This document shows, piece by piece, positions 32,312-42,000 of a stretch of DNA of 64,000 bases. The DNA is taken from positions 1 to 64,000 of the forward strand of contig JAJPIC010000028.1 in assembly GCA_021324915.1 (NCBI GenBank). Direction: 5' to 3'. Origin of the DNA: Beijerinckiaceae bacterium (lineage in GTDB: Bacteria; Pseudomonadota; Alphaproteobacteria; Rhizobiales; Beijerinckiaceae). The translations under genes were made by a program, and so were the position numbers. Positions within the stretch are counted from its first letter, which is position 1; every line of letters starts with the position of its first letter. The notes under the pieces were generated by a model. The model was not told the DNA's origin. It saw only the letters and a list, made by a program, of their open reading frames with translations, and searched no databases.

Positions 32312-34105
32312 CTAGACCGCGGCGCGCTCGCGCTTCATCTCCTCTGGCTCCGGCGAGGCGTGGACGAATTGCGCCGCCGCGAGCTTGGTGAACTTGCCGC
32401 CCTTGGCGACGAGCTCGCCGAACGTGCCCTGTTCGACGATTCTTCCGTGCTCGAAGACGAAAATCTTGTCGGCATTGCGGATTGTGGCGAGCCGGTGGGC
32501 GATGATGAACGTGGTGCGGCCTCGCGTGGCGGTCTGGAGCGCGAGCTGCAACTGGCGCTCGGTTTCGGCATCGAGCGCCGAACTTGCTTCGTCGAGGATC
32601 ATGATCGGTGGATCCTTGAGCAGAGCGCGGGCGATTGCCAGCCTCTGGCGCTCGCCCCCGGAAAGAGAGCGACCGCGTTCGCTGATCATCGTTGCAAGCC
32701 CTTCGCTCTGCAGGGCGACGAAAGCCTTGGCCTGCGCTCGTTCGAGCGCTTGGCCGATCTCCGCCGGATGCGCATCAGGCTTGCCGATTTTCAGATTCTC
32801 TTCGATCGACCGGGCAAACAGCATCGGCTCTTGGAATACGACGCCTATATTGCGGCGAAGCCCCGCGAGCGTCATATCGCGAATGTCGGTCCCGTCGATC
32901 TTGATGCTTCCCGATTGCGGATCGAAGACGCGGTGCAGGAGGCCGAGCGTCGTCGTCTTGCCGGAACCCGTCGCGCCGACGAGCGCCACCGTTTGTCCGG
33001 GCAAGACGTCGAAATCGACGTCGTTGACGGCCATTTGGTCGCGGCCATAGGCAAAGCACACATGGTCGAATGTAACGCGGCCCTTGAGCCGGCCAGGATC
33101 GTGCGCGCCCGGAAGGTCGGCGACGCGCGGCTTCATGTCGAGCACGTCGAAGAATTCTTCGATCTTCGGCGCTTGCATGAAGATGCCGTTGATGAATCCG
33201 ACGACATCGCTCAATTTGGCGATGAGCATGGTCGAAAAGGCCATGAACGTGACGATCTGGCCGATGGTCGCGAGATTTTGCGCATGAAGCCAAATGCCGA
33301 GCAGGAAAATCGCCAGCAGCGTGAGGGTTGCCGCGGCGCGCGCGGCGACGACCGCGACCGCCCACCAGGAGAGGACGGGCAATTGCGCGGTGAGCACGGC
33401 GTCGATGAGCTGGCCGAACGCCCGCGCTTCGCTCTCGATCCGGGTGAAGCTCTGGATCACCGCGACATTGCCGAGCACGTCGGAAGCGCGCTCGGTAAGG
33501 TTCGTATTATAGCGCTCGACGTTGCTCTGCAGAACATGCGTGCGGCGGATGACGAAAATGATGAGCGCGCCGAAGACCGCGACGAGCAGGATGAGCAGGA
33601 GGCCGAGCCGCCAATTGACGATGAGCGAAAGCGGCAGGAGCACGAGGAGGGCGATGAAGGCAACGCATTTTTCGCGGAAAAACGAAAGCCAGAGCCAGAA
33701 CAGCCCCGCCGTTCCGTCGAGCATGCCCTTGAGCAGCCGGCCGGAATGGACGGAGCCGTGAAAGCTCATCGGCAAATGCAGAACATGCTCGAAATAGGCG
33801 GCCATGCTGGCGAGGCGGCGCCGGTGCGCCAGCCGGTCGGCATGCAGGCCGACGAAGACCGATCCAAGGATGGAGAAAAGCGCAAATCCGATCCAGGCGG
33901 CAATGAGTGGCGCCAGCTCCAAGAGGCCGGGGTTATGATGGGCCGCCTCGCCGGCGCTCATCCTGTCGACGATGCGGCCGAAAAGAACCGGCTCGGCGAA
34001 TTGCGCGCTCGCCAGCGCGAGATTGCCGAGGACGAGAAAGATCGCGAGCCCGGTTTCCGGGCCGACGAGCCGAAAGGAGCGGAGATAGATGCGTGCGAGC
34101 GACAT
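32312..34105 (-). CDS. NdvA-like ABC exporter (permease fused to ATPase), probable glucan exporter
   Basis: 597 residues from the ATG at 34105 (MSLARIYLRSFRLVGPETG). The six-helix exporter domain (about 15-310) includes FAEPVLFGRIVDRMS and LHADRLAHRRR. The nucleotide-binding domain has Walker A GATGSGKTT, Q-loop VFQEPMLFARSI, signature LSGGERQRLAIARAL, Walker B IMILDEASSALD and the H-loop IIAHRL. Similarity in the N-terminal domain and overall layout is to rhizobial NdvA/ChvA, which exports cyclic beta-1,2-glucan. The cyclic glucan synthase gene (ndvB) is not here, so the substrate is inferred. It converges with the CorC gene. Confidence 0.82.
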   Translation of the reverse strand: MSLARIYLRSFRLVGPETGLAIFLVLGNLALASAQFAEPVLFGRIVDRMSAGEAAHHNPGLLELAPLIAAWIGFALFSILGSVFVGLHADRLAHRRRLASMAAYFEHVLHLPMSFHGSVHSGRLLKGMLDGTAGLFWLWLSFFREKCVAFIALLVLLPLSLIVNWRLGLLLILLVAVFGALIIFVIRRTHVLQSNVERYNTNLTERASDVLGNVAVIQSFTRIESEARAFGQLIDAVLTAQLPVLSWWAVAVVAARAAATLTLLAIFLLGIWLHAQNLATIGQIVTFMAFSTMLIAKLSDVVGFINGIFMQAPKIEEFFDVLDMKPRVADLPGAHDPGRLKGRVTFDHVCFAYGRDQMAVNDVDFDVLPGQTVALVGATGSGKTTTLGLLHRVFDPQSGSIKIDGTDIRDMTLAGLRRNIGVVFQEPMLFARSIEENLKIGKPDAHPAEIGQALERAQAKAFVALQSEGLATMISERGRSLSGGERQRLAIARALLKDPPIMILDEASSALDAETERQLQLALQTATRGRTTFIIAHRLATIRNADKIFVFEHGRIVEQGTFGELVAKGGKFTKLAAAQFVHASPEPEEMKRERAAV

Positions 34106-34251
34106 GAGCGATCGAACTTGTGCAATGAGCTGCTTAAGACATCTGCGCCGCGCGCCGCAAGTTCGGCACCGCGGCGCGATTGGCGGCACCGCGAAAATCC
34201 GGATGCCTCAACCTATATGAGACATGTCGCCGAAAGGCTGGTCGATCCGAT

Positions 34252-35301
34252 ATGGCAGAGCCTGACGATCTCGAGTTCGAAGAAGACGATGATCTCTGCC
34301 TCGCCTTCGAGGTTGTGACGGCGGAGTCCGGCTTGCGTCTTGATCGCTTTCTCGCCGATCGCGCCGAGGCGCAGGAGGCCGGTCTGTCGCGCACCCGGCT
34401 CAAAAGCCTGATCGAGAATGGCGCGGTATCGCTCGATGGTGCGGGCGTCAAAGACCCTGCGATCAAGGTCAAAGCGGGGCAGAAGATCCTGTTGCGCGTG
34501 CCGCCGGCCGGCGACCCATTGCCGCGCGGGGAGACCATGGCGCTCGCCATCCGCTTCGAAGACGCGCATCTGATCGTGCTCGAGAAGCCGGCGGGACTCG
34601 TCGTTCATCCGGCGCCCGGTCATGCGACCGGAACTTTGGTCAATGGCTTGATCGCCCATTGCGGCGCGGAACTCTCCGGGATCGGGGGCGTCCGCCGGCC
34701 GGGCATTGTGCACAGGCTCGATAAGGACACCTCGGGCCTGATCGTGGTCGCCAAGAGCGATCGGGCGCACCAGGGCCTCGCGGCGATCTTCGCCGACCAC
34801 GGCCGCAGCCTGTCGCTGACCCGCGATTACCTCGCCTTCGTCTGGGGCGTGCCGGAGCGCCCGGCAGGCACGATCGCTACGGCCCTGGCGCGCCATAAGA
34901 GCGACCGGGAAAAGATGGCGGTGGCCCGCGAAGGGCGGGAGGCGGTCACCCACTGGGAGCTGCGCGAAGTCTATAAAGGCGCCGAGGGCGCTCCCGTCGC
35001 GAGCCTGCTCTGCTGTTCGCTCGAGACCGGGAGAACCCACCAGATCAGGGTCCACCTCGCCCACATCGGCCATCCGGTGCTCGGGGACCCGCTTTATGGG
35101 CGCGGCTTTCGGACCAAGGCGGCGCTTCTTAACCCGGAAGCTCGGGCTGTGCTCGCCGGCCTCGACCGGCAGGCGCTTCACGCCGCAACCCTGGGCTTCA
35201 TTCACCCGATCACGGGTCGGGCCTGCCTCTTCGAGAGCGCACTGCCGCCCGAGCTCCAGCGACTGCATGACGCGCTTCTCATAGCCGAGCAGATGGTGTA
35301 A
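34252..35301 (+). CDS. 23S rRNA pseudouridine synthase RluD family
   Basis: 349 residues from the ATG at 34252. An N-terminal S4 domain (LRLDRFLADRAEAQEAGLSRTRLKSLIENGAVSLDG) is followed by the RluA-type catalytic domain, with the catalytic Asp157 in HRLDKDTSGL. C-terminal blocks are GRTHQIRVHLAHIGHPVLGDPLYG and LHAATLGFIHP. RluD modifies helix 69 of 23S rRNA. Its position just before rpoH is the usual one in Hyphomicrobiales. The acidic N-terminus before S4 (EFEEDDDLCLAFE) is longer than in E. coli. Confidence 0.93.
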   Translation: MAEPDDLEFEEDDDLCLAFEVVTAESGLRLDRFLADRAEAQEAGLSRTRLKSLIENGAVSLDGAGVKDPAIKVKAGQKILLRVPPAGDPLPRGETMALAIRFEDAHLIVLEKPAGLVVHPAPGHATGTLVNGLIAHCGAELSGIGGVRRPGIVHRLDKDTSGLIVVAKSDRAHQGLAAIFADHGRSLSLTRDYLAFVWGVPERPAGTIATALARHKSDREKMAVAREGREAVTHWELREVYKGAEGAPVASLLCCSLETGRTHQIRVHLAHIGHPVLGDPLYGRGFRTKAALLNPEARAVLAGLDRQALHAATLGFIHPITGRACLFESALPPELQRLHDALLIAEQMV

Positions 35302-35369
35302 CGAAGCGCCCCCGCGGACGAATAACGAATCGGATCGATTCGCTGCGAAATTTAAGGAAAATTCGCGCG

Positions 35370-35394
35370 GGAACCGATCGCAATTCTTATCATT
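35370..35394 (+). promoter_or_regulatory. Possible EcfG-type promoter of rpoH (CATT variant)
   Basis: GGAAC (35370-35374), 16 bases, CATT (35391-35394), in the 291-base gap before rpoH. It has the same one-base deviation as the phyR promoter. The start would lie about 190 bases upstream of the rpoH ATG. EcfG control of an rpoH copy is established in Rhizobium and relatives. Chance match cannot be excluded. Confidence 0.5.
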
Positions 35395-35592
35395 TGGCCA
35401 GTAGGTCTGAGCGTCGCCCGAATCGGGCGCCGCAAGATCGAAGCAATTGCCGCGTTACGCATTTGTAATTCCTGGTGCTTTGCGCGGCTCTTTCCGGCCG
35501 GTGAGAGGCAACCTATATCTAACGTCCGCGCGGTTGGCCTGGGCTGGCGACCGCGCCTTGGCCCGCCGGAACGGGGGCCGGAAGGAGGGATA

Positions 35593-36507
35593 ATGGCAAC
35601 GACTGCAGCACTTCCAGTGCTCTCGGGGGAGAACGGGCTTTCCCGCTATCTCCGCGAAATCCGGCGGTTTCCGATGCTGGAACCGCAGGAGGAATACATG
35701 CTCGCCAAGCGCTGGCGCGAGCACGAGGACCCCGAGGCCGCGCACAAGCTCGTAACCTCGCATTTGCGTCTCGTCGCCAAGATCGCGATGGGCTATCGCG
35801 GCTACGGCCTGCCGATCGGCGAGGTCATTTCGGAAGGCAACGTCGGTCTCATGCAAGCGGTCAAGCGCTTCGAGCCGGAGCGCGGCTTTCGGCTTGCGAC
35901 CTATGCGATGTGGTGGATCAGAGCCTCGATCCAGGAATACATCCTGCGCTCCTGGTCGCTCGTGAAAATGGGCACGACTGCGAGCCAGAAGAAGCTGTTC
36001 TTCAACCTGCGCAAGGCCAAGAGCCAGATTTCGGCGCTCGATGAAGGCGATCTGCGTCCCGATCAGGTCGATACGATCGCCCACCGGCTCGGCGTCTCGA
36101 AGCAGGACGTGATCGATATGAATCGCCGCATGTCGGGCGATGCTTCGCTCAACGCGCCGTTGCGCGAGGAGGGCGAAGGCGAATGGCAGGATTGGCTGGT
36201 CGACGAAAGCGCGAGCCAGGAGAATCTGCTTGCCGAGCGCGAAGAGACGGACAATCGCCTCGGCGCGTTGCACCAGGCGCTCGGTGTTCTGAACGAACGC
36301 GAACGGCGGATTTTCGAGGCGCGGCGGCTTTCGGACGAGCCGATCACGCTCGAACAATTGTCGGACGAATTCGATATCTCGCGCGAACGCGTGCGCCAGA
36401 TCGAAGTGCGCGCCTTCGAAAAGGTGCAGGCGGCGGTCAAGGCCGGCATGGCCAAAGTCGAGCAGCTTTCATCTGCGAAGCCGACTGCCGGCGCTCCCGC
36501 GCTCTGA
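35593..36507 (+). CDS. rpoH: RNA polymerase heat-shock sigma factor RpoH (sigma-32)
   Basis: 304 residues, right length for RpoH. Region 1.2-2 begins LSRYLREIRRFPMLEPQEEYMLAKRWRE. Region 2.4 contains FEPERGFRLATYAMWWIRASIQEYILRSW. The RpoH box is present as QKKLFFNLRK, and region 4 is LNERERRIFEARRLSDEPITLEQLSDEFDISRERVRQIEVRAF. GGAAGGAGGG lies before the ATG. It directs heat-shock transcription. A second rpoH may exist elsewhere; from the promoter this one could be the stress-responsive copy, which is inference. Confidence 0.95.
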   Translation: MATTAALPVLSGENGLSRYLREIRRFPMLEPQEEYMLAKRWREHEDPEAAHKLVTSHLRLVAKIAMGYRGYGLPIGEVISEGNVGLMQAVKRFEPERGFRLATYAMWWIRASIQEYILRSWSLVKMGTTASQKKLFFNLRKAKSQISALDEGDLRPDQVDTIAHRLGVSKQDVIDMNRRMSGDASLNAPLREEGEGEWQDWLVDESASQENLLAEREETDNRLGALHQALGVLNERERRIFEARRLSDEPITLEQLSDEFDISRERVRQIEVRAFEKVQAAVKAGMAKVEQLSSAKPTAGAPAL

Positions 36508-36527
36508 CTCGAAAAAGCCGGACAAAC

Positions 36528-36554
36528 AAAAGCGGCGGCTTGCCGGCCGCTTTT
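36528..36554 (+). terminator. Intrinsic terminator after rpoH
   Basis: AAAAGCGGC pairs with GCCGCTTTT over a 9-base loop, 21 bases after the rpoH stop. The stem has the typical A-stem/T-tail form of bidirectional terminators. Confidence 0.85.
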
Positions 36555-36568
36555 GCCGTCGCTATAAC
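36540..36568 (+). promoter_or_regulatory. Promoter of tRNA-Pro
   Basis: TTGCCG (36540-36545), 17 bases, TATAAC (36563-36568). The predicted start is about 20 bases before the mature tRNA. The -35 element sits inside the loop and arm of the rpoH terminator. Confidence 0.55.
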
Positions 36569-36593
36569 GCAGCGCGCAAGGGCTTGGCCCTGT

Positions 36594-36670
36594 CGGAGTG
36601 TAGCGCAGCCTGGTAGCGCACCTCGTTCGGGACGAGGGGGCCGGAGGTTCGAATCCTCTCACTCCGACCA
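36594..36670 (+). tRNA. tRNA-Pro (anticodon CGG)
   Basis: The 77-base cloverleaf includes the encoded CCA (36668-36670). The acceptor stem is CGGAGTG with CACTCCG (7 bp). The D arm is GCGC...GCGC. The anticodon stem CCTCG/CGAGG encloses loop TTCGGGA, giving anticodon CGG (reads CCG). The T arm is GGAGG-TTCGAAT-CCTCT. It lies between rpoH and a leftward DUF2934 gene. Confidence 0.97.
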
Positions 36671-36711
36671 TTCGCGCTTATGTGCCGAGCGCGTCGCTCG
36701 ATGCCGTTCGG

Positions 36712-36915
36712 CTATTTCCGCTTCCGAGACTTTGTGCCCTTAACCGCAGCCTTCATTGTCGGCACGGATACGGGAATGTCGATCACGCCGGTCCTGAATT
36801 CTTTCAGCGCCGCATCCCAATGATCGAGAGCGCGCCCTTCCGGCCGCCCCTCGTGGTCCCAGATTTCATAGGCCCGGGTCCTGACCTGTTCGATGTCAAT
36901 GTCCATCCTGTTCAT
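36712..36915 (-). CDS. DUF2934 family protein
   Basis: 67 residues from the ATG at 36915 (another ATG three codons on). The DUF2934 core is RTRAYEIWDHEGRPEGRALDHWDAAL, followed by a lysine-rich tail (KAAVKGTKSRKRK). The family is short, of unknown function, and frequent in Hyphomicrobiales. No clear Shine-Dalgarno precedes either ATG. The two candidate starts differ little. Confidence 0.75.
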   Translation of the reverse strand: MNRMDIDIEQVRTRAYEIWDHEGRPEGRALDHWDAALKEFRTGVIDIPVSVPTMKAAVKGTKSRKRK

Positions 36916-37209
36916 CCAAGGAGGTGATGCCGCGCGAATCACGGCGGCGCTAGAGTAACTTTTTCGATTGCACTGCACTAGCACCGCGCATCGCAAGTGG
37001 ATGGCATCGGCGCAAGCGCTGCCGTAAGAGCGGGGGAAAATCTGAGCGGCCAGAAATCACGTTGCGTCAGCCAGGTTCGACAGCGTCGCGACGGCGGCGG
37101 CAGGCGACGACAAGGCTTCTCGGATCCTGGCGGCGATCGGCGCGCGATCGCCGAATCGCTTCCGATCAAAGGGGGATGCAGCGCTCGCGAGGCATAGAAC
37201 AAATCGCCG

Positions 37210-37875
37210 TCAGTTCTCGTAAGGCAAGGTGATCCTCACGCAGAGCCCAATCGGCAATTCCTCGAACTCGAGCCGTGCGCCCAGCTGCGCGGCCAATGTC
37301 CGCATGAGCCGGAAGCCCAATGCGCCCTCCGTCATTGGGTCCAATCCCTCCGGCAGTCCAACTCCATCATCTGTCACTTCGATGGCAACGCCGTCGGCGG
37401 CTTGCCTACATCCGAGCTGCAGCTTACCTGCCACGCCGGTCGGATGCGCATATTTGAGCGAGTTGGTTATCGCCTCGCAGACGATCAATCCGACCGCCAC
37501 GGCCTGTTTCGGACTTGTGATGCAGCAGGATTCCAGCTCTGCTGCGAGCAACACGCGCTCGCGATTTGCCAGGGACGAGACAATGACCTCGCTGATCTCG
37601 CGCAGATAGCTTCCCAAATCGACGCTTGTCTGCCCCTCGCGCCGAACGAGCAGCCTGTGAAGGCGCCCCACCGTCTCGATTCGCGCGCAGATCTCTTCGA
37701 GCTGAATACGCACGTCCTCGACCGGCATGCTGTGCCCCGTCGGCAGGCTCGAGGATTGCATCCGCACGAGGCTCGCAATGAGCGCCAAGTTGTTTGCAAT
37801 TCGATGCTCCGCTTCAACCGCACGGTCGAGCGAACCGTCGGGCTCGAACGCATTGGCTATCAGTCGGAGAGGCAT
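37210..37875 (-). CDS. Histidine kinase of the HisKA_2/HWE type without sensor domain
   Basis: 221 residues. The phospho-acceptor helix is at the very N-terminus, with His24 in EAEHRIANNLALIASLVRMQS, a HisKA_2-type motif. A DHp second helix follows (ETVGRLHRLLVRREGQTSVDLGSYLREI). The compact ATPase domain has VCEAITNSLKYAHP, TDDGVGLPEG and LGFRLMRTLAAQLGARLEFE. No membrane or PAS domain is present, so an input must come from a partner. Kinases of this type (PhyK, LovhK and relatives) phosphorylate PhyR, making this a candidate GSR kinase; the pairing is inferred. Confidence 0.82.
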   Translation of the reverse strand: MPLRLIANAFEPDGSLDRAVEAEHRIANNLALIASLVRMQSSSLPTGHSMPVEDVRIQLEEICARIETVGRLHRLLVRREGQTSVDLGSYLREISEVIVSSLANRERVLLAAELESCCITSPKQAVAVGLIVCEAITNSLKYAHPTGVAGKLQLGCRQAADGVAIEVTDDGVGLPEGLDPMTEGALGFRLMRTLAAQLGARLEFEELPIGLCVRITLPYEN

Positions 37876-38046
37876 GGGGCGATGATTCCATCGACGCGTG
37901 GCACGCGCAACCGAAAAGGAAAGCTAACTGGTTGATTTCTTGGTAATAAGAAAATTCTGCAACCAATGCATCGCTTATAAATTATGCGTTGGAGACCTAT
38001 GTGGCGGATAATGAGTAGGAATGCAGAGATTCCATAGGAGGTAGAA

Positions 38047-38268
38047 ATGCCGTCCTTGGGTCGGCCGGAACGGCTGCAGATCATGCTGACGGAAGCGGAG
38101 TTAACGGCACTTGACAACTGGCGGTTTGCGCGCCGGATGCCGAGCCGTGCGGCGGCAATTCGCGAGCTCCTTAAGCGCGGATTGGTCGCCGAAGGTTTTG
38201 AGGAGCCTGATCCGCGGACGAAGTCCAAGGACTTCAGCGTCGTTTCACACGGCAAAGCGCAAAGTTAG
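38047..38268 (+). CDS. Small ribbon-helix-helix-like DNA-binding protein
   Basis: 73 residues with a strong ribosome site (AGGAGG, 5 bases before ATG). RLQIMLTEAELTALDNWRFARRMPSRAAAIRELLKRGL fits a ribbon-helix-helix (strand RLQIML, then two helices). The charged tail is probably disordered. It stands alone between a histidine kinase and greA, so it may be a transcriptional regulator rather than an antitoxin; no toxin partner is adjacent. Confidence 0.65.
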   Translation: MPSLGRPERLQIMLTEAELTALDNWRFARRMPSRAAAIRELLKRGLVAEGFEEPDPRTKSKDFSVVSHGKAQS

Positions 38269-38306
38269 GCGAGCGTTTCGACCTGCTGCATCTCGAAAGC
38301 TTAAGA

Positions 38307-38331
38307 GCGCCCCGATCCTCGGGGCGCTTTG
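38307..38331 (+). terminator. Terminator between the RHH gene and convergent greA
   Basis: AGCGCCCCGA and TCGGGGCGCT form a 10-bp stem with a TCC loop, followed by TT on the plus strand. It lies between convergent stops at 38268 and 38348 and probably serves both genes. Confidence 0.75.
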
Positions 38332-38347
38332 CAATGTGAACCTGCTT

Positions 38348-38833
38348 TCAACGTGCCGGCACCATGAAAGCCACTTTCAGAATTTCGTAGCTTTTGCTCC
38401 CCCCGGGCGTATTGACTTCGACGGTATCGCCGACCTTTTTGCCGATCAGTGCGCGCGCCGTCGGCGAGGTGATCGACACCCGGCCCGATTTCACGTCCGC
38501 TTCGGATTCTCCGACGATCTGGTAGACCTTCTTCTCTTCGGTATCCTCGTCGACGAGCGTGACGGTGGCGCCGAACATGATCGTCGAGCCGGAGAGTTTC
38601 GAAACATCGATGACTTCCGCCCGCAACAGCTTGTCTTCGAGCTCGGCGATGCGGCCTTCGTTCAAAGATTGCGCTTCCTTTGCTGCATGATATTCGGCGT
38701 TCTCCGACAAATCGCCGTGCGTGCGCGCCTCGGCGATCGCCTGAATGATCCGCGGCCGCTCGATCTGCTGAAGACGCCGCAATTCCTCTTCGAGGGCGGA
38801 ATGTCCGTGCGCCGTCATCGGAATTTTGTCCAT
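38348..38833 (-). CDS. greA: Transcription elongation factor GreA
   Basis: 161 residues from the ATG at 38833 (a GTG lies one codon earlier). The N-terminal coiled coil contains the tip acidic residues in [21 protein letters not shown]. The C-terminal FKBP-like domain has [23 protein letters not shown] and [23 protein letters not shown]. It rescues backtracked RNA polymerase by stimulating transcript cleavage. It lies downstream of carB on the same strand after about 250 bases, the usual order in this group. Confidence 0.97.
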   Translation of the reverse strand: MDKIPMTAHGHSALEEELRRLQQIERPRIIQAIAEARTHGDLSENAEYHAAKEAQSLNEGRIAELEDKLLRAEVIDVSKLSGSTIMFGATVTLVDEDTEEKKVYQIVGESEADVKSGRVSITSPTARALIGKKVGDTVEVNTPGGSKSYEILKVAFMVPAR

Positions 38834-39087
38834 CACCGATCTCTCGTCTTTTAGCTCTAACGGTCCATTGTTTCGGTAAAATTGCCACGAGGCCTAGAAG
38901 CGGCCCCGGCCCCTTGTCCGCGACCCGCCCCGCTCTTGCGGTGCCGGTCGCGGCAAGTTCCTGGAACTTCTCGCGATTCACAGAACACCGGGCGACCGAT
39001 CCGGCGCCCGGAGCTGCGATTCAGAGGGTCAAGTCTGACCCGTCTCGCAAATCAATTCAAGCAGTCCGCGGGTCCGAGCCGCGCCGT

Positions 39088-42000
39088 TCATGCAGCGAAA
39101 TAATCTTGAAGCGCCCGCACTTCGAGGTCCCCGGCCACGTAGGCCGCTATGCCTTGCGAAGCTGCGATCGCACCCGCTACAGTCGTATAATAAGGCACTT
39201 TATGCAAGAGGGCGGCACGACGCAGCGAGCGTGAATCGGCCAGGGCCTGCGCCCCCTCGGTTGTATTGAAAACGAGCTGGACGCGGCCGTTTTTGATCGC
39301 ATCCACCACATGCGGGCGCCCTTCGGAAACCTTGTTGACCCTTTGCGCCGCAATGCCATGCGCCTCGAGGTAGCGTGCCGTCCCGCCGGTGGCGACAATG
39401 CCGAAACCCAAGCCCATGAGCAATTTCGCGCAGCCGACGATGCGCGGCTTATCGACATCGCGCACCGAGACGAAAAGCGTGCCGCTCGTGGGCACCTTGG
39501 TGCCGCCGCCCAATTGGCTCTTGGCGAAGGCGATGTCGAAGGAACGATCGAGGCCGATCACCTCGCCGGTCGAGCGCATTTCAGGTCCGAGCACGGTATC
39601 GACGCCCGGGAAACGGGCGAAGGGAAAGACGGCCTCCTTGACGCCGACATGTGCGATCCGCGTCGGCTGCAAACCAAAATTCGCAAGCGGCTCCCCGGCC
39701 ATGACCCGGGCGGCGATCTTGGCGATCGGCACGCCGATCACCTTGGCAACGAAGGGCACGGTGCGCGAAGCACGCGGATTGACTTCGAGCACGTAGATCT
39801 CGCCGTCCTTCAGCGCGAATTGCACGTTCATCAGCCCGCCGACGTTGAGCGCCAGGGCAAGCTTCCTCGTTTCTTCTTCGAGGAGGGCGATCGTCTCTGC
39901 CGACAAGGAGTGGGGCGGGAGCGAACAGGCGCTGTCGCCCGAATGGATTCCGGCCTCCTCGATATGTTCCATGATGCCGCAGATGAAGGCTTCGCGCCCG
40001 TCGCAAAGCGCATCGACGTCGACTTCGGTCGCATCGGAGAGATAGCGGTCGAAGAGCAATGGATTTTTGCCGAGCACCGTATTGATCTGGCCGGTCTTGT
40101 CGTTCGGATAACGGGCCTTGATTTCGGAAGGGACGAGGCCCGGCAGCGTGCCGAGCAGATAATCGTCGAACGCCGCTTGATCGTGGATGATCGCCATGGC
40201 CCGGCCGCCGAGCACATAGGAGGGGCGGACGACGAGCGGCAGGCCGAGTTCGGCCGATACGAGGCGCGATTGTTCGACCGAATAGGCAATGCCGTTCTTC
40301 GGCTGTTTCAAGCCGAGCTTGTCGAGCAGCCGTTTGAAGCGATCGCGGTCCTCGGCAAGGTCGATCGAATCGACGCTCGTCCCGAGGATCGGAACTTGCG
40401 CTTCTTCGAGCGAGCGGGCGAGCTTCAGCGGCGTCTGGCCGCCGAACTGGACGATCGCGCCGACAAGCCTGCCGGCGGCGCGCTCTTTGGCGATGATCTC
40501 GAGCACGTCCTCGCTCGTCAAAGGCTCGAAATAGAGCCGATCGGACGTATCGTAATCGGTCGAGACGGTCTCCGGATTGCAGTTGATCATGATCGTCTCG
40601 AAGCCCGCGGCGCGCAGCGCGAAGCTCGCATGGCAGCAGCAATAATCGAATTCGATCCCTTGCCCGATGCGGTTCGGCCCGCCCCCGAGGATCACGATCT
40701 TTTCGCGCGGGGAGGGCTCCGCCTCACATGCGGGCACGCCGGCGAAAGGCGCCTCGTAGGTCGAATACATATAGGCGGTCGGCGAAGCGAATTCGGCCGC
40801 GCAGGTATCGATCCGCTTGAAGACGGGGCGCACGCCGAGATGATGGCGCAGGGCGCGCACAGCGGATTCTTCGACCCCGGCGAGCGTTGCAAGCCGCGTG
40901 TCGGAAAATCCGGCGGCCTTCAGCATGTGCAAATTGGCGCCGTCTTGCGGTAAGCCGAAGGCGCGGACCTTGGCCTCGAGATCGAGGATTTCCTTGATCC
41001 GCGCGATGAACCAGGGATCGATCCCGCAAGCCTCGTGAATTTCTTCTTCCGTCAGGCCGTAGCGCAGCGCCTGGGCGACGACGAGCAGGCGGTCGGGCGT
41101 CGGGCGCCCGAGCGCCGCGCGCAGAATTTTCTTGTCGTTATCGAGCTCGATCCCCTCGATCTCGACTTCGTCGAGACCGCTCAGGCCGGTTTCGAGCGAG
41201 CGTAGGGCCTTTTGCAGACTTTCGGCAAAGGTGCGTCCGATCGCCATGGCTTCGCCGACCGATTTCATCGCGGTCGTCAGAATGGGTTCGGCGCCGGGAA
41301 ATTTCTCGAAGGCGAAGCGTGGGATCTTGGTGACGATATAGTCGATCGCCGGCTCGAAAGAGGCGGGCGTGGCGCCGCCCGTTATGTCATTGGCGATTTC
41401 GTCGAGCGTATAGCCGATTGCGAGTTTCGCTGCGACCTTGGCGATCGGAAAGCCGGTCGCCTTGGAGGCGAGCGCAGAAGAGCGCGACACGCGCGGATTC
41501 ATCTCGATGACGACGAGGCGGCCATTCTTCGGATTGACCGCGAATTGCACATTCGAGCCGCCCGTCTCGACGCCGATCTCGCGTAAAACCGCGATCGCCG
41601 CGTCGCGCATCACCTGATATTCCTTGTCGGTGAGCGTGAGTGCCGGCGCCACCGTGATCGAATCCCCGGTATGCACGCCCATCGGATCGATATTCTCGAT
41701 CGAGCAGACGATGATGCAATTATCCGCCTTGTCGCGAACGACCTCCATCTCGAATTCTTTCCAGCCGAGCACGCTTTCCTCGACCAGGACTTCGTTGGTG
41801 GGAGACGCGTCGATTCCGCGCTCGATGATCTCGATGAACTCTTCCTTGTTGTAGGCGATGCCGCCGCCGGTGCCCCCGAGCGTGAAGGAGGGCCGGATGA
41901 TCGCCGGCAGACCGATGTCGTCGAGGATGGCGAGCGCGTGCGCCAAGGTCTTCACTTGATGCGAGCGCGGGGTCGCCAAGCCGATGTGCTTCATGGCTTC

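Noticed and set aside
32273-34318. A 681-codon plus-strand frame across the ABC exporter
   Set aside because: The minus strand has a complete ABC exporter with Walker, Q-loop and signature motifs. The plus frame has no recognisable domain.
36918-36928. AAGGAGGTGAT as a strong plus-strand ribosome site, or its complement as a 16S rRNA 3' end fragment
   Set aside because: The only ATG touches the motif with no spacer and opens no meaningful frame. On the minus strand nothing else of 16S rRNA is present, so it is a short chance match.
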